This document shows positions 60,607 through 64,000 of a DNA stretch of 64,000 nucleotides, piece by piece (the stretch's first letter is position 1; every line of letters begins with the position of its first letter). The DNA is from Sebastes aleutianus. Taxonomy: Eukaryota > Chordata > Actinopteri > Perciformes > Sebastidae. The notes beneath the pieces were generated by a model. That model was not told where the DNA came from. It was given only the letters and a program-made list of their open reading frames with translations, and made no database searches. The position numbers and the translations under genes were made by a program. The stretch lies in NCBI GenBank assembly GCA_916700875.1, contig CAKAKS010000022.1, positions 11,926,013 through 11,990,012 of the forward strand. The letters run 5' to 3'.

Positions 60607-62935
60607 TGTTCAACATCCTCACAGGGAAGAATGCACTGTTGAAACCGCTTTCTGAACAGAGAAACTAGCCTCTATAGACCAGAATACGATGCAGCTACAA
60701 GATGTAAAGAGCACAACCCATCTTTTCTCAAATTGAAAATCTATCACTTTCAAGACCTTCCAAAGGTATCACCTGGCTATCGCTCTCTCTGACTACCTAT
60801 ATAACCAACAGATGAATGTTTGCTGCTGTATTTTTGGGGTTATCTAAGGTTATTCTGGGAAATTGAGGAAGCCACTAACTGAAGCAGAAGTATTGTAGAT
60901 AAGGCTGATAATACTTCCATTAAGTGTTTGAGACTGCAGTTTTCTTTTAATCATACACTGTCACACTAGTTCTTCAATTATGGGATGTAGATATGCAGGT
61001 TATGAGTGTTAATATACATCAGCTGTGTCTTTTAGGGTGGCTAATTTCTATGAAATTTATGTTTTTAGTCATGCTAGCAGCGTGATTCTAGGGATGCCCA
61101 TTGATTGGTCAGTTGATCGGTTCACTAGTTTAGTTAAATTAATCCCATTAAATAAGTGTTATTGGCCGCTATAAGGATCATAGATAAAGGTCATTAGAGG
61201 CCTACTATGTTGTAAAAGTGAAAACTTAAAACACCTTCTAACACGTTGTAAAACTAAATGAAATGTTGTTTTGAACAAAAATAAAAAGGCTTATTTAGGT
61301 GTAGGTGACAAAAACACTTAGTTAGGGTTAGGCAACAAAAGTACTTTGTTAAGTTTAGGGGGAAAAAATCATGTTTTGGATTAAAATAACTATGTTTCAA
61401 AAGTGAAAGTGAAACTTAACACTGTTTGACACGGGATTCCAATTGGGATTTTTAGTGCTAATTAGCAAATGTTGGCATGCTTTACACACTAAAATAAGAT
61501 ATTGAACATGGTGAACATCATACCTGCTGAACATCGTGTTAGCGTTTTCATTGAGAGCATGTTGCATGCTGGTGTTAGCATTTAGCTGTGCCGCTAGCTT
61601 AAGACTTTTAGTTTGTTCCTACAACTTGCAATTATTGCACACAGACGATCTCTCTTCTGGCGAAGGGTTCAAAAGCAACTGAGATGCAGCCACGAATCAT
61701 GATGACCTCTGCTCTCACTATTTCATATCAAACAGACTGTCATCTCTGGGATTTGCCTATTTGTAGTTGAATGTCAGCTCCACAGAGAACGCAGTCTGGT
61801 TTATATGAAATATTCAGGAAGGTTCAAAATCCATTGTTCCTGATCGGGTTCTGGTGCTTGCTTATCAGAGTCATTTCCTCCGACAATAACAGGAAGGCCA
61901 GTGATGTAAGATCCTTTCATCCTGCTGTGACCCAACAAGCCAAGTGGGAGCGTCTGGAAATGAACATCTCTATCCGTTTCCTCCCGGCGTGTGTTTGACA
62001 AACTCAGCAACTCTAAAGCCGACTCCCCACACGAGCCGAGACTACCTTTTCATTAGCAATTATAGTGTTTTCTCCAAAGTGGCAGCAGCTGTAAAGAAAA
62101 AAACGAAAACAGGGGAGCCTGTAATGTCTCTCTCTCTCTATGACGGCTCCTGTGTGAAACTATCATTATTACTGCTCCTGCCATTACAGCTGCCAGCCGC
62201 TGACTGCTTGAACTCATGCCACAGAATGCGAATATGGATCAGCCCCCTCTGCATAGAGGCTGAGGTCACGTCTGAATCACTGCCCCGGCAAATGACTAAG
62301 ATCAGATAAGGCTGACATTTTACCAAGACGGAAGATGGTTCCTCTAAAAGCCTGTTTATCAGTACAGCTAAGCCCCTTTCTATAATTCCATAGGGTGAGT
62401 TGGAGAGGCGTGGGTTGTATTGTTTATCTGTTTGCCTGATGGTGCAATCTTAGACTGATTTCATTAACTCTGCATGCCATAGCACTCTTGCACCCAGCAG
62501 TTTGTGCATCAGTAAAGCTTCACTGATCACAAACATTAAACTTTAGTGAAGAACAAATTGCAATTGAGTACAGGGAAGACAATAAAAATCGAATTCTAAT
62601 AGCAGAAAATGATCAATTGTGGCTAATTACTCGGATTCCACATAACAAGTGACACTAGTCGGATTCTTGCGTAATCATTTATGCTCCCACCAGATAATAA
62701 AGTGTATTTATAGTCCCCTCCTGTGGCTTGGAAGTGACTGGGGAGCTGATGCTAGCTTTACTTGGCACAGAGGAAATAGCTCTCCTTTCTCTATATTTGA
62801 CAGCATCCATTTCCCATGCAAGGCTTGCGCAATATTACATTTCAACAGGGGGATATGCGTTTGGTCTGAATGTAAGACTGGGAATTTTTCGCTTGTGATC
62901 TAAAAATAGGCACTTTTAACAAGAAAGTATGGGGA
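60607..62935. other. lin7a intron 1, unassigned
   Basis: No gene recognised. A repeat-like TAGGTGTAGGTGACAAAAAC / TTAGGGTTAGGCAACAAAAG stretch lies at 61295-61400. The stretch 62510-62680 is AATTG/TAATTA-rich and free of recognised repeats. Confidence 0.35.
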
Positions 62936-63593
62936 TTTAAAGCAGGGGTAGGCAATTTTGGAGAAACCAGTATAAGAGTAAGACAGATTTTGAAGGTATC
63001 CAACCGAGAAAAGTCCCAGCCCTTCAGGCCTCCCCAAAACACATGAAAGCCGGGCTGTTCTCAGACACCATTCGTAGCTGAACCCGAAAGTATAAAGAGC
63101 GACAAACACTGCGTAGGGAGGAGGTCTACTTTCGCTCTGTAGCCCAGTATTCGTACCCTGTGTGAAACCAGAAGTCAACGTTGATTTATGTGTCACGTAA
63201 CTTCCGTAAGTTACGCCACTTACGGAGTTATTTTAACTCAAACCACGATCTTTTACTAAACCTAACAAAGTAGGTTTATTGTCTAAACCTAACTAAGTTG
63301 TTGTTTTTTCCTAAACTTAACTAAGTAGTTTTGTTGCGTAAACCTAACCAACTTGTTTCCTGTGAAGACGGAAGTTTATTTTGAAAAGACTGGAGCGGAA
63401 ATTGACACTAGCGTCACATGTTGCTGGACATCCGTAGGAAAATGCACCAAAAATGAGGAATAACTTTTGATATTGTTTTCTTTATTTTTTTGTCAGAGCA
63501 TTGTATTTAGTGATTGCTGTCGGAATGTGACGACATTTCAAAAAAATATAACAAAAAATGGTTCTAAAATAAATTGCCTACCCTAGCTTTAAA
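62936..63593. mobile_element. TTAA-type MITE family W with a nested family V copy
   Basis: The left end TTTAAAGCAGGGGTAGGCAA and right end TTGCCTACCCTAGCTTTAAA are inverted repeats. A family V repeat (63089-63420: AGTATAAAGAGCGACAAACA, AAGTAGTTTTGTTGCGTAAA) sits inside. No transposase. Confidence 0.75.
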
Positions 63594-63936
63594 GGTGCAG
63601 TGTGTAGGATTTGGTGGCATCTTTAGCGGTGAGGTTGCAGATTGCAACCAACTTAAACTTCTCCCGCGTGTAGGAGAACTACGGTGGCCAACGAATGGCC
63701 CTATCTAGAGCCTGTGTCTGGTTTGTCCGTTCTGGGCTACTGTAGAAGCATGGCGGGCCGGCTCTGTGAAGAGGGCCCGCTCCTAGATATAAACAGCTTA
63801 TTCTAAGGCGAAGAAAACACAACAAATCTTCTTTTCAGGCGATCATACACTAAAGAAAAACATACTTATCAGCTTAATATTATATTCCATTTCTGGCAAT
63901 AGATCCCCTAAATGCTACACACTGTACCTTTAAAGG
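63588..63936. mobile_element. TTAA-type MITE family E, complete copy
   Basis: TTTAAAGGTGCAGTGTGTAG at the left and CTACACACTGTACCTTTAAA at the right are inverted ends. It shares the TTTAAA at 63588-63593 with the preceding element. Interior GGTTGCAGATTGCAACCAAC matches the partial copies. Confidence 0.8.
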
Positions 63937-63956
63937 GACTCTGTGCTCCTCAAGCA

Positions 63957-63977
63957 TGTATATATATATATATATAT
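63957..63977. repeat. (TA)n microsatellite
   Basis: About ten TA units near the end of the window. Confidence 0.85.
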
Positions 63978-64000
63978 CTATGATATTACTAAGGTCTTGA

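Larger units (their letters stand above)
48724..64000 (-). other. lin7a: lin7a intron 1, incomplete
   Basis: I searched the minus strand by eye for an exon ending like QPLTLDR plus a donor in phase 1 and found none. The first coding exon and promoter therefore probably lie beyond the window. The content is repeats, listed separately, and unassigned sequence. Confidence 0.6.

Noticed and set aside
1..64000. CRISPR array, operon or prokaryote-type system
   Set aside because: No regularly spaced repeats with unique spacers; the gene structure is plainly vertebrate.
1..64000. tRNA, rRNA or known microRNA gene
   Set aside because: No cloverleaf with A/B boxes, rRNA signature or familiar miRNA hairpin was recognised by eye; a covariance-model scan would decide.

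Overview
The window is genomic DNA from a ray-finned fish, probably a spiny-rayed (percomorph) teleost. Three things support this: split genes with GT-AG introns, proteins that match fish Myf6, Myf5 and Lin7a, and a dense load of short non-autonomous DNA transposons of kinds common in teleosts. The species cannot be named from the sequence.

Layout: 1-6.6 kb is intergenic, repeat-bearing sequence. A complete three-exon myf6 (mrf4) gene follows (coding 6735-7989, + strand) with a TATA box that also fits the MEF2 consensus. About 7.3 kb further on, past several repeats, lies a complete three-exon myf5 gene (coding 15251-16997, + strand) with its own TATA and CCAAT motifs. The two encode the linked bHLH myogenic regulators, head to tail in the order known from other vertebrates. 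From 29.3 kb onward the minus strand carries lin7a, the L27-PDZ polarity scaffold. Four coding exons are visible (48605-48723, 38024-38095, 29969-30178, 29323-29538). The first coding exon is not found and probably lies beyond the right edge, which makes 48.7-64 kb part of intron 1. Myf6-Myf5-Lin7a is the vertebrate order.

Between myf5 and lin7a, at 25074-25193 on the minus strand, a strong splice acceptor leads into a 39-residue charged open frame and a stop, followed by what looks like a 3' UTR ending near 22.8 kb. I cannot assign it to a gene; it may be the last exon of an unrecognised gene or an alternative lin7a end.

The rest is mostly transposon remains and low-complexity DNA: hAT-like fragments, TTAA-flanked MITEs, a long-TIR element with a broken Myb/SANT-like gene, LINE tails, and microsatellites. 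Notable non-genic structures are a tandem triplication at 58.1-60.6 kb whose three units each keep a perfect CRE palindrome, two halves of one hAT-like repeat on either side of a lin7a exon, and oppositely oriented repeat copies inside lin7a introns that could fold into dsRNA. I found no new multi-gene system.
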